NCBI RefSeq assembly: GCF_014235785.1
Contig: NZ_CP060137.1
Location: 3,224,001-3,288,000 of the forward strand
Direction of reading: 5' to 3'
Source of the DNA: Bacillus sp. PAMC26568
GTDB taxonomy: Bacteria > Bacillota > Bacilli > Bacillales > Bacillaceae
Length of the DNA stretch: 64,000 bases
Of the stretch, positions 1 to 7,825 are shown piece by piece. Within the stretch, counting starts at the first letter, position 1. Each line of letters begins with the position of its first letter. The notes beneath the pieces are model-generated. The model saw only the letters and a program-made list of their open reading frames with translations. It was not told the DNA's origin and searched no databases. The position numbers and the translations under genes were made by a program.

Positions 1-983
1 AAATAAGAAAGCGGCGAATAATCCCCATCCACTGCATGCATGACATTTTCACAGGCAAAATCCGGTTTAGGATGCTCCATACTTTGCTCATCTGAATACA
101 TACATTCTTCTGGAGGCGGCAATTCTCGCTCATGTGGAATGGCCCACACAACAGAATTCCCATTTCCTCCAGCTGAATATTGATAGGCTCTTAGTTTAAA
201 GCCTTTTCGTATACTTAACTGTGAAAAAATTTGAATCACCTGTTCTGGATTATCCCTTGAAATCGTCCAGCCATAATCCTCATCCCGATAAGTATAAAAG
301 GGGCCGAGATAGATGTTGGGCCGAGTAGCAGCCGCGGTAAATTCAATTTTCGGAGAGGAATTAGAAACTTTTATTTCCTGCAAGTATAATTGATGAAGTT
401 CTTCTATCATTTTTTCTCTTTGCGTACTGACAAGAGGGCAGACATGATAAAAATCTCCATTACTATTCTTCTTTCCAAATGAAGGAATGCCAGCTAGTTT
501 TATTTGATCAAGCCAGCTTCTTTTAAGCTGCTTCAAAAAACTGTATGTATGATTATTTTTGACTCCCCACCCCATACAAATCCAGGGATTCTTTTTCAGC
601 TCACTCAATGAAACTTCCATATCAGATTGAAGAACAATTCCTCTTCCAGCCCAATACTCAATTTGAGCAATTGCTTCACTGTCTCTTGTATTTTGCAAAG
701 TAAATAAGTTATACAAATTGACTCTTCCGTTTAGCTGCTCATCATCATAAAAGGTTTCAATCAATTTGGTCACTTGTCTCATCGTAGGATCTAAGGAAAT
801 CTGTGTTTTCACTTTTTCTCCATCATTCAACTGGCTTACAGCCTGATCACTCGCACTTCCCGGATTTAAAAGCAAAAAGCTGCCGATCGATTGTTCACTC
901 TCTCCCCATTGCAGATAAGCAGACTCGCGAAAAATAAGATTCTTCTTTTTAAGAAACGTCCCGAACGCATGTGGCTGGTTCAT
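1..983 (-). CDS. DUF1643-like protein, C-terminus beyond window
   Basis: An open minus-strand frame begins at an ATG at 983, preceded by AGGGTGAC, and stays open to the window edge, so about 327 residues are visible and the C-terminus is missing. The N-terminal part has a FLLLNPGSASD stretch and a following WICMGWG stretch, which resembles the LNPS and GWG signatures of DUF1643 proteins, a family without a known biochemical role. The second half (about residues 200-327) contains a YLGPFYTY stretch and charged loops and does not match anything I recognise, so the protein may be a DUF1643 domain joined to a second domain. It is separated by under 60 bases from the next minus-strand gene upstream and could be its distal operon partner. 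The frame and start are clear; the family call is from motif memory only. Confidence 0.6.
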   Translation of the reverse strand, partial: MNQPHAFGTFLKKKNLIFRESAYLQWGESEQSIGSFLLLNPGSASDQAVSQLNDGEKVKTQISLDPTMRQVTKLIETFYDDEQLNGRVNLYNLFTLQNTRDSEAIAQIEYWAGRGIVLQSDMEVSLSELKKNPWICMGWGVKNNHTYSFLKQLKRSWLDQIKLAGIPSFGKKNSNGDFYHVCPLVSTQREKMIEELHQLYLQEIKVSNSSPKIEFTAAATRPNIYLGPFYTYRDEDYGWTISRDNPEQVIQIFSQLSIRKGFKLRAYQYSAGGNGNSVVWAIPHERELPPPEECMYSDEQSMEHPKPDFACENVMHAVDGDYSPLSY

Positions 984-1040
984 TTTCGTCACCCTGTCCC
1001 ATTTAATTTTCTTAAGCTTCCTTTATCCAAACCATAGCAC

Positions 1041-1997
1041 TTATCGAACAGAATACCACCGATCCTCAAACGTCTTGCTGTCTAACCTGCAGGCTCCCTG
1101 ATCAACCAGCTGATCCAGCACCATGGCGACATAACCAAATGCCTTCGGTTTCCCAGAATCGTAATACCCTTTGAAATCATGGCTAATCTCATTCATTTCT
1201 TCACAGACCTCAAGCACACTTATCGTTCCAGCAGTTTCTATTAATTGAATGATGAACTGATGAACCTTATCTCCTAAAGGAGAACGCAAATTAGGGATGA
1301 CACTTATCTTTTTCGGTTCTGCTCTAAGGATGGTATTGACAGCGGGAGCATTTGTTTTGACCATTCCTGTTGTCTGCTTACTTCTTCTCATTTCCTCAAG
1401 CTGCTGCAGCTGTCGTTTCTTATTGAGTTCTTGCTTTTCTTTATAAACCATCCGGGACAATCTGCTAATCTGCCTATCTAACAATGGCAATTTTAGAAAA
1501 ATATGATCTTGAATTTCCTGCGGAAGATCGATTTCAAATTCTTTGGCCAATGTGAGGATCATAGAATCCCAGCCATTCAAAACTTTATATAAAATCTCAT
1601 CCAGTTCAAAATCAAGCTGCGTAAATCCCTTTATGATGTCTTTCACAACAGATGCAGGAATTCCGGTATGAAATTCAAAATGATCTTTTCCGAACTTCTT
1701 GATTTCTCCTGTCTCTGTATTCTTCACAATGTACTGATACCTCAGTGGCATTCCACACTCACACCGATACGGACGATTTCCAAGACCACCGTCCAGGAGT
1801 TCAATAAATTCCCACTCCTGAATTTCCCGATCCAGTTCTTGATCAGAACCCCGATAGGTCCCTTTGCTCCTGGCTAGCTCATTTGAAAAAAGAGTCCGTT
1901 TTCCGCGTTTCATTTGATCAAGCAGATACGAACGCTGGTCTTCTGTTAAACTGTCCAGGATTTCCGTTCGCTCATGTGTTTCAAAATAATAGTTCAT
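1041..1997 (-). CDS. Hypothetical protein, possible DUF3895 type
   Basis: A 318-residue soluble protein. A longer reading from GTG at 2006 is possible, but the Shine-Dalgarno run GGGAGG lies directly against that GTG and is eight bases from the ATG at 1997, so the ATG is preferred. The N-terminal 60 residues are helical and acidic, followed by a CECGMPLRYQY stretch (about residues 80-90) that could form half of a zinc site, then a coiled region rich in K, E and Q, and a C-terminal helical domain (about 240-318) that looks like a winged-helix or DUF3895 segment. DUF3895 proteins are Bacillaceae proteins of unknown function. It may be co-transcribed with the truncated gene at 1-983. No catalytic motif is visible; the function is unknown. 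Confidence 0.6.
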   Translation of the reverse strand: MNYYFETHERTEILDSLTEDQRSYLLDQMKRGKRTLFSNELARSKGTYRGSDQELDREIQEWEFIELLDGGLGNRPYRCECGMPLRYQYIVKNTETGEIKKFGKDHFEFHTGIPASVVKDIIKGFTQLDFELDEILYKVLNGWDSMILTLAKEFEIDLPQEIQDHIFLKLPLLDRQISRLSRMVYKEKQELNKKRQLQQLEEMRRSKQTTGMVKTNAPAVNTILRAEPKKISVIPNLRSPLGDKVHQFIIQLIETAGTISVLEVCEEMNEISHDFKGYYDSGKPKAFGYVAMVLDQLVDQGACRLDSKTFEDRWYSVR

Positions 1998-2081
1998 GGA
2001 TGCCACCTCCCTCCCTATTATTCTTGCTTGTCCACTATTTTCCTTGTTAAGATTTTATAAATTTGCTACAAATTAATCCGA

Positions 2082-2657
2082 CTAAGAAATGGCATTTAAA
2101 TGAAATAACAGGGATCTATCATTCGTGGTTCTTTTCCATATCATATGGTCACTTCCCGCACACCAATAATCCTTCAGCAAATAATCAGGTTCTCCAAACT
2201 TCTTCGTCCAGACGTTCTGAGCATTTTTATATCCACTATCCAGACAAAAATCGTTGATTCCTCTATTCTGCAAAGTAAGAATCATTAAATTTAGAAGCAA
2301 AGTCCCTAAACCTCGTCTTTGGTAATCGGGATGAACAAAAACGGTACCTACCTCGATATCTTCTCTATACGCTCCCTCTGTGCAAGTAGTAATCAGTTCA
2401 CTAACAGGACCATATTCGATTGAACCAACTATCTCATTTTCATATAATGCGATTAAAAAATACCGATTTTCCCCGTTGCTATCCAAGTCCGTTTTTAAGT
2501 ATTGTTTCTTGCTTTCAATTTCATCTTTTATATCATCAAGCAGTCCCGATAATCCTTCCCTATCAAACGTATCCCTAATAACTTTACTGAAAAATTGATT
2601 CAGTTCTTCTATGTCTTCCATTCTTGGTCTTCTTATCTCGACATTTATGTCAATCAC
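2082..2657 (-). CDS. GNAT family N-acetyltransferase
   Basis: A 191-residue acetyltransferase of the GNAT fold, expected to move an acetyl group from acetyl-CoA to an amine; the substrate cannot be told. The acetyl-CoA-binding motif A is clear at about residues 105-120 (VFVHPDYQRRGLGTLL, with the RRGLG pyrophosphate loop). The downstream stretch CLDSGYKNAQ is the usual beta5 region. The only in-frame start is the GTG at 2657, with a modest AAAGG seven bases upstream. It stands alone between a hypothetical gene and a divergent GNAT gene, and the two GNAT proteins are not obvious close duplicates. There is nothing unusual in length. Confidence 0.8.
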   Translation of the reverse strand: MIDINVEIRRPRMEDIEELNQFFSKVIRDTFDREGLSGLLDDIKDEIESKKQYLKTDLDSNGENRYFLIALYENEIVGSIEYGPVSELITTCTEGAYREDIEVGTVFVHPDYQRRGLGTLLLNLMILTLQNRGINDFCLDSGYKNAQNVWTKKFGEPDYLLKDYWCAGSDHMIWKRTTNDRSLLFHLNAIS

Positions 2658-2755
2658 TTCCTAACCTTTAAAACGATTTCCATCCATCATATTCCACCTT
2701 CTATCTTGTATATCCTTTATATTTCGATACAATTAAGAGGGAAGGGGATGATTAA

Positions 2756-3295
2756 ATGATTAAAAATGAAACCATACATATAAGACCTTTTACAGTGGAG
2801 GATGCAGAAGAAAGACTTCAGCTCCAGCTCAAAAACCGCGAGTTCTTTGAACAATTCTCCATGATCCGCACACCTGATTTCTACACCATGGAAACTCAGC
2901 GCAGCTTGATCCAAGAATACGAACAAAAAAGCAAAGAAGACACCGAATATCAATTCGGCATCTTCCTGAATGAGGACAATCGCTTACTCGGCACCATCAG
3001 TCTCTTCCAAGTCATGCGGTACTCTCTCCAAAGTGCTGTCCTAGGCTACTTCCTGGATAAGGATCACAACGGAAAAGGCTACACAACCCAAGCGGTCAAA
3101 CTCATAGTCAAGTATGCCTTCGAAGAACTCAAACTCCACCGCATCGAAGCCGGCGTCATGCCTCACAACATTGGATCTATTCGTGTACTTGAGAAAGCAG
3201 GATTTCATAAAGAAGGACTTGCGAGAAAGAATGTGAAGATTAATGGGAAGTGGGAGGATCATGAGGTATTGGCGATTTTGAATCCGGATGATTGA
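2756..3295 (+). CDS. RimJ/RimL-type GNAT acetyltransferase
   Basis: A 179-residue GNAT protein of the RimJ/RimL subgroup, which acetylates ribosomal-protein N-termini or small amines. Typical subgroup signatures are present: IHIRPFTVEDAEE at the N-terminus, LGYFLDKDHNGKGYTTQA (motif A, about residues 95-112) and the C-terminal NIGSIRVLEKAGFHKEG motif near residue 135. The length matches RimJ-like proteins such as B. subtilis YjcK; I infer that relationship from motif layout only. A GAAGGGG Shine-Dalgarno lies upstream of the ATG. A factor-independent terminator follows at 3332-3355, so it is probably a single-gene transcript. Confidence 0.82.
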   Translation: MIKNETIHIRPFTVEDAEERLQLQLKNREFFEQFSMIRTPDFYTMETQRSLIQEYEQKSKEDTEYQFGIFLNEDNRLLGTISLFQVMRYSLQSAVLGYFLDKDHNGKGYTTQAVKLIVKYAFEELKLHRIEAGVMPHNIGSIRVLEKAGFHKEGLARKNVKINGKWEDHEVLAILNPDD

Positions 3296-3331
3296 ATAAT
3301 GTATCAAATAAAATATCACCTTTTGGATATG

Positions 3332-3355
3332 AAGTTATTTCATATCCTTATTTGT
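3332..3355 (+). terminator. Hairpin after GNAT gene
   Basis: GGATATGAA pairs with TTCATATCC around a short loop and is followed by a T-rich tract, giving a likely intrinsic terminator for the acetyltransferase gene just upstream. Confidence 0.55.
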
Positions 3356-3553
3356 TTTATACCACGAAAAAAATATAAAAAGGAATTTTCTGTTACAAAA
3401 TAAGATTTTCCCTTTATAATAAAAAAGTGATTTGTACTCTTTTTCTATATAAAGAGAGATGGAAAAGAAATACTATTACAATAAAAAATCGGGGGTTTTA
3501 TTATTAATCGTGGTAGAAAAATAATTGGTTACCGTTCAAGAACTGGATGGAAA

Positions 3554-4411
3554 ATGTTTCTTGCGTCACTTTTTTATACTTTTCTAATTTTGTTACTTTT
3601 AAGTTTTATCTTACCTGAATCAGAAATAATATCTAATATAGCGGCGACAGGAGTTTTCATTAGTATTCTTGCTCTAATTGTCGGCCTGATTAAACCAAGA
3701 TTAGTATTACCTATGGTTCACTTCCAAACAAGAAGAAAAGTCCTATATACATACATCTACTTATTTTTCATTTGTTTCTTTATGGTTGGATTTTTAGGTG
3801 AAGCTCAAGTTGCTGAACCTACAAAAACGAAAGAAAAATCTACAGAAATGCTTGCTGCGGCAGAAGATAAAAAGAACAAACAAATTGCCCTTGTAGAAAA
3901 GGATAAAGAAGACGAAAAACTTAAAGTTCAAGAAGAAGCAGATAAAAAAGAAGCTGAACGTGAAGCTCAAGAGCAAGCTGCTGCCAAACAAGAAGCCGAG
4001 CGAAAAGCTCAAGAACAAGCTGCTGCCAAACAAGAAGCTGAACGCAAAGCTCAAGAGCAAGCTGCTGCCAAACAAGAAGCTGAACGCAAAGCTCAAGAGC
4101 AAGCTGCTGTCAAACAAGAAGCTGAGCGAAAAGCTCAAGAGCAAGCTGCTGCCAAACAAGAAGCCGAGCGAAAGACTCAAACCTCAAAACAAAGTACTGG
4201 AACAAGTGGTAATGGAGAAGCATTTGTAAATGACCCAAGTGATGATAAAGAATCTAATTTATCTTGCAAAGGACAAATAAAGGGAAATATGAACTCTAAA
4301 ATTTATCATATGCCTGGTGGTGCCTACTATGATAAAACACAGGATGATATACAGTGGTTCTGTTCTCCAGAAGAAGCAGAAAAAGCTGGTTTTAGAGCAT
4401 CTCAAAGATAA
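3554..4411 (+). CDS. Membrane protein with coiled repeat and sunset domain
   Basis: A 285-residue protein with two or three N-terminal membrane segments (about residues 1-45 and 60-80), a long charged stretch, and a C-terminal domain ending the protein (about 238-285). The middle contains five near-perfect 14-residue units of the type [14 protein letters not shown], encoded by a 42-base direct repeat, which should form a helical or coiled-coil stalk. The C-terminal domain has the pattern [24 protein letters not shown] and [11 protein letters not shown], which matches the small cysteine-containing module called sunset in Bacillus envelope and nuclease proteins. I infer a membrane-anchored, outward-facing stalked domain. 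The ATG used has only a weak GGATGG three bases upstream; the frame is open upstream to ATT codons at 3500 and 3503 behind a GGGGG, so the true N-terminus may be 17-18 residues longer. Confidence 0.75.
   Translation: MFLASLFYTFLILLLLSFILPESEIISNIAATGVFISILALIVGLIKPRLVLPMVHFQTRRKVLYTYIYLFFICFFMVGFLGEAQVAEPTKTKEKSTEMLAAAEDKKNKQIALVEKDKEDEKLKVQEEADKKEAEREAQEQAAAKQEAERKAQEQAAAKQEAERKAQEQAAAKQEAERKAQEQAAVKQEAERKAQEQAAAKQEAERKTQTSKQSTGTSGNGEAFVNDPSDDKESNLSCKGQIKGNMNSKIYHMPGGAYYDKTQDDIQWFCSPEEAEKAGFRASQR
3954..4173 (+). repeat. 42-base coding tandem repeat
   Basis: About five in-frame copies of a 42-base unit encoding the 14-residue segment [14 protein letters not shown]. Third-position changes between units (GAAGCT versus GAAGCC, CGAAAA versus CGCAAA) show that the copies have drifted while the peptide is retained. 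Confidence 0.85.
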
Positions 4412-4501
4412 TTTCTTATTCCCAGATATAATTAATTTATTTCACTAGACATTTACTATAGAAGTATGTGACTGGTCTAAGGTTACCCCATTTTAGTTAT
4501 C

Positions 4502-4537
4502 AAAAAAGGATAAATCCCAAAGATTTATCCTTTTTTT
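4502..4537. terminator. Bidirectional terminator
   Basis: A 14-base stem (GGATAAATC against GATTTATCC, extended by flanking A and T runs) has A-tract and T-tract on opposite sides, so it can stop both the plus-strand gene ending at 4411 and the minus-strand helicase gene, whose stop codon lies inside the element. Confidence 0.85.
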
Positions 4538-6954
4538 ACAATTTGATTCTCTTTTCTCTCAAAATAATGATGCAAACGATACTCACAGATTTCTTTGGTC
4601 CATCGATACAATTGCACCGCATCTTTTTCATTCACTGAAAGATTAAAAGAGAATTCCCCTTCATTAAAGATAACCAAACCATTCGAACTCCCGCTCCACA
4701 TAGTCATCGGCATATCTCTTATGAGTTTGGCTACTTTATTCAAATCTCCGTTCCACATTTCCATGGCTGCTTTTCCTGAAAAATCAATGTTTCTTCTATA
4801 CTCTTTTTCGGTCATATACTTAAAGAAAAATGGCGCCGCCTCTTCCGGTGTAACTGGCTTCAGCCAGTTTTCAGGACCTTTGTTAAGCATATAGAGAAGC
4901 ACGATCATTTTATAGCTCTTCGTCATACCTGTCTTCTCAACTTCAGCAAACCAATCCTTATATGCTTCAAAAACTCTTCTTTCATTTGCATGGAGCTCAT
5001 CTGCCCAATTTAAAAAAGCTGGGTAAGATTTAAATTCACTTTTATAGGCCGAAGCTGGCTCTGCTCCCTTTAAATGAAGCTCCAAATACAAAGGCCTTTT
5101 CCCAAGTTCTTCTTTTACCCTATTGTAATTAGCCAGCAGCATCTCTTTTCGCGGCTGCTTTTTCTTAATCATTTCATTCAGCAAATCAATGACTTTCATC
5201 TCTAAATCAAGCACACAATTTGCAGGCAACGTTGGCAAAACACCTGATTTTTTCTGATCTGCCACAGGAACCCTTAACAAACTAAGCTTAAGGTCTGCAT
5301 TTCGATAGTTTCCGATTAAATCGATAATGACACATTTTTCTTTATCAGGATGAAGCCTTAGTCCCCGTCCTATTTGCTGTGTAAACACGGTCAATGATTC
5401 TGTCGGTCTGACAAATAAAAGAGTGTCTACAGACGGAATATCGACCCCTTCATTGAAAAGGTTCACTGTGAAAATCGCATCCAGTTCCCCTCGATCAAGT
5501 TGCTCTATGATGAAATTCCTATTCAGTCCTTTATACTGCGAATGCAAGCTTACTGTTCTGTAGCCTCTATCTGTAAAAGCCTGTGATAAAAAGTCAGCTT
5601 GTCGAATAGAAGAACAAAAGACTATCGTCCGAGACTGTTTATGAGTCTCCCAGGCCTCTATTATTTTATCTGCCATCCCTTGTCTGAGCTGTGCGGCCAA
5701 AAGCTCTTCTTCATCATATCTTGTACCCAGCCAAGAAATCCTGGAGTAATCTGTATCATCGTATACACCTACATACTTGAATGCAGACAGCCAATTCTTT
5801 TCAATCGCTTCAAGAAAATCAATTTTATACGCTACATTTCCTTTACAGAGATCGTACACATCACGATTATCATTGCGATTTGGAGTTGCTGTTATTCCGA
5901 GTAAAAAAGCAGGCTTAAAATAATTGATCACTTTTCGATAGGAAGCAGCAGCGGCATGATGAAATTCATCGACAATGATCAAATCAAAATCATGCGCATC
6001 AAACACTTCCAAATGCTTTTTTCTGCTTAAAGTCTGAATAGAAGCAAAAACAATAGAAGCATTTGAATCTTTTATTTTGCCATTATAGATTCCAAGAGAT
6101 CGATTTTGTATAATCTTTTCAAAAGATTCCTTTGCCTGATAAAGAATTTCTTCTAAATGAGCAATAAATAAAATTCTTGGAAACTTCTCTGCAAAAAATC
6201 CAGCTAAGTATGTTTTCCCCAAGCCAGTGGCCATCACCACCATTGCAGAATCGTATCCAGATTCATATGCAGTATTTAATTCTTCCAATGCTTCAATTTG
6301 TGCAAATCGTGGTTGAATTGTTCCGTAAAATGCAGGAGGATCCTTAACAATATCTGTTTTGGCCCCCGGAACAGGAAACATTATATCCTGCTCTTCTAAT
6401 GTAGTCCACTTTTTCACGAGTTGAGTCGTTTTCGCATGGAAGTTTTCATATTCTGACTTATACAATTTTGCTGTTACTTCATTTAAAGCAATTGTCTGTT
6501 CATGATGGAAAACTTCAAGAAACGTCTGCGCAGCGGTTAAAAATAAGTCCCCATCAGACTCTTCATCTATTTCAACGTTCCATTCATATCCCTTTGTTAA
6601 TGCAGATCTTGAAAGATTAGAGGATCCAATTATAGATGTACCATTTCTCTCATCTTCAAATAAGTAGGCTTTTGGATGAAAGCTAACCCCTTTGCTTTTC
6701 CACATCCGAACTTCAATTGATGGATGGATTGCAGCAAGCTTCTCGACGGCTTTAGGTTGAGTAATGTACAAATAGTCTCCTGTACAGATTTTGATGTCGG
6801 CGTTCCTTTCAGCAGATTTCCGCAATGGGATCTCTAATAGATCGACGCCAGATTTCATGACAAATGATGTTAAGATATAAATGGTATCAGCCGTTTCCAT
6901 TTTTTCTATCAGTCGCTCTACAAGTTGATTTGTTAGTAACTGGACCTTACTCAA
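4525..6954 (-). CDS. PLD-nuclease/SF2 helicase fusion, without DUF3427
   Basis: An 809-residue protein. Residues 1-155 form a phospholipase-D-like domain with one HKD-type motif (H93, K95, then GSSN at about 110), as in PLD nucleases that dimerise to build one active site. An SF2 helicase core follows: Walker A GLGKT at 244-248, DEFHH motif II, GITATP motif III and QQIGRGLR motif VI. The last 250 residues are unassigned. Such proteins are expected to translocate on and cut DNA; restriction-like or defence roles are known for PLD-helicase proteins, and that role here is inference. Translation starts at TTG 6954, overlapping the stop of the MazG-like gene by four bases, so the two are translationally coupled. 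A paralogue lies at 7822-10632 in the same locus. Confidence 0.85.
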   Translation of the reverse strand: MSKVQLLTNQLVERLIEKMETADTIYILTSFVMKSGVDLLEIPLRKSAERNADIKICTGDYLYITQPKAVEKLAAIHPSIEVRMWKSKGVSFHPKAYLFEDERNGTSIIGSSNLSRSALTKGYEWNVEIDEESDGDLFLTAAQTFLEVFHHEQTIALNEVTAKLYKSEYENFHAKTTQLVKKWTTLEEQDIMFPVPGAKTDIVKDPPAFYGTIQPRFAQIEALEELNTAYESGYDSAMVVMATGLGKTYLAGFFAEKFPRILFIAHLEEILYQAKESFEKIIQNRSLGIYNGKIKDSNASIVFASIQTLSRKKHLEVFDAHDFDLIIVDEFHHAAAASYRKVINYFKPAFLLGITATPNRNDNRDVYDLCKGNVAYKIDFLEAIEKNWLSAFKYVGVYDDTDYSRISWLGTRYDEEELLAAQLRQGMADKIIEAWETHKQSRTIVFCSSIRQADFLSQAFTDRGYRTVSLHSQYKGLNRNFIIEQLDRGELDAIFTVNLFNEGVDIPSVDTLLFVRPTESLTVFTQQIGRGLRLHPDKEKCVIIDLIGNYRNADLKLSLLRVPVADQKKSGVLPTLPANCVLDLEMKVIDLLNEMIKKKQPRKEMLLANYNRVKEELGKRPLYLELHLKGAEPASAYKSEFKSYPAFLNWADELHANERRVFEAYKDWFAEVEKTGMTKSYKMIVLLYMLNKGPENWLKPVTPEEAAPFFFKYMTEKEYRRNIDFSGKAAMEMWNGDLNKVAKLIRDMPMTMWSGSSNGLVIFNEGEFSFNLSVNEKDAVQLYRWTKEICEYRLHHYFERKENQIVKKG

Positions 6955-7274
6955 TCTTCAACATCTACTAAGAAAATTCGTTCCTGAAATCCCCCACGTT
7001 TTTCAGCTTTCTTCTTGCGAATTTCTTCTACTTTATCAATCGACGAACCATGAACAGCCGCGAATGCATGGAGAATCTCAAGCAGATCTGCAAGCTCCTC
7101 CAAAGCTTCTTCATTATTTTCAGCTTCCATATATTCTTCAAGTTCTTCATAGCTTTTCTTTTTTAGTTCTTTTATGTATTCTTCTTGAGATAAGATTGTT
7201 GTTTGAAATGATTTTCCTGTACGTTCAATTACTTCCGGGATGCGATCTCGGACTAGTTTGTTGTAGGTTGGCAT
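6951..7274 (-). CDS. MazG-like nucleotide pyrophosphohydrolase
   Basis: A 107-residue all-alpha protein with the YNKLVRDRIPEVIE start typical of phosphoribosyl-ATP pyrophosphohydrolase-like members of the MazG superfamily. The metal-binding acidic pattern is present: EELEEY at about residue 44 and EALEELADLLE at about 56-66. These enzymes hydrolyse nucleoside triphosphates or related compounds to monophosphate and pyrophosphate; substrate is unknown. AAGGAG sits eight bases before the ATG. It is the first gene of a two-gene operon with the PLD-helicase at 4525-6954, and it diverges from the Nudix gene at 7406, so two nucleotide hydrolases share one promoter region. Confidence 0.85.
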   Translation of the reverse strand: MPTYNKLVRDRIPEVIERTGKSFQTTILSQEEYIKELKKKSYEELEEYMEAENNEEALEELADLLEILHAFAAVHGSSIDKVEEIRKKKAEKRGGFQERIFLVDVED

Positions 7275-7405
7275 GAGAAAACTCCTTCATTATAGTTTTT
7301 TCTAATTAATCCCTATTTTACAGGATAAGAGAATAAGAGAAAAATCTTTTTCCACTGTCTCACTATGATAAAATATAGTTGAAATTATTTAGGGAGGATT
7401 CCACC

Positions 7406-7816
7406 TTGAAAAAATCACTAAAAGTTGTCGCAGCAATCATCGAAAACGATCAAAACGAAATCCTCTGCGCGTTAAGATCTCCGGAGATGGCTATTCCGAA
7501 CATGTGGGAGTTCCCTGGAGGAAAGGTAGAAAAGGACGAAGATATCTATTCTGCTTTGATTCGAGAGATCGATGAGGAATTGGGATGTACGATTGTTACC
7601 GATTATTTATTTCATGAACATACACATGAATATGAAACATTTATTATTACTCTTTTATGTATTAAAGCTCGCATTAAAGAAGGATCTCCTGCACCAAGTG
7701 AGCATTCTAAATTGATTTGGCTAAAGCGTGAAAATCTTGCTTCATTGAATTGGGCACCAGCTGATATTCCAGCGGTTGAAGCGTTAATAAATGAAAAAAT
7801 AGTCTTCTCAGGTTGA
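7406..7816 (+). CDS. Nudix (MutT-type) pyrophosphohydrolase
   Basis: A 136-residue Nudix hydrolase. The full Nudix box is present at about residues 39-61, beginning GGKVEKDEDIYSALIREIDE and ending ELG, with all consensus glycine, arginine and glutamate positions. The fold begins with KKSLKVVAAII and has RSPEM before the box, like 8-oxo-dGTP diphosphatases and CTP pyrophosphohydrolases of the MutT group. The start chosen is TTG 7406, eight bases after AGGGAGG; an upstream in-frame TTG at 7379 has no ribosome site and would read through it. It converges on the DUF3427 helicase gene, sharing a terminator that covers both stop codons, and diverges from the MazG-like gene. I infer a role in nucleotide-pool cleaning or in the function of this locus. 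Confidence 0.85.
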   Translation: MKKSLKVVAAIIENDQNEILCALRSPEMAIPNMWEFPGGKVEKDEDIYSALIREIDEELGCTIVTDYLFHEHTHEYETFIITLLCIKARIKEGSPAPSEHSKLIWLKRENLASLNWAPADIPAVEALINEKIVFSG

Positions 7817-7825
7817 GAAGACTAT
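7799..7825. terminator. Shared convergent terminator over two stop codons
   Basis: A perfect 12-base stem (ATAGTCTTCTCA against TGAGAAGACTAT, loop GGT) has A-rich sequence before it and CTTTT after it. The TGA of the Nudix gene and the TAG of the minus-strand helicase gene are both inside the right arm. Confidence 0.85.

Noticed and set aside
3794-4180. 128-residue minus-strand frame across the 42-base repeat
   Set aside because: It is the reverse shadow of the AQEQAAAK coding repeat; its F/L/S-rich composition is forced by the repeat, and there is no ribosome site.
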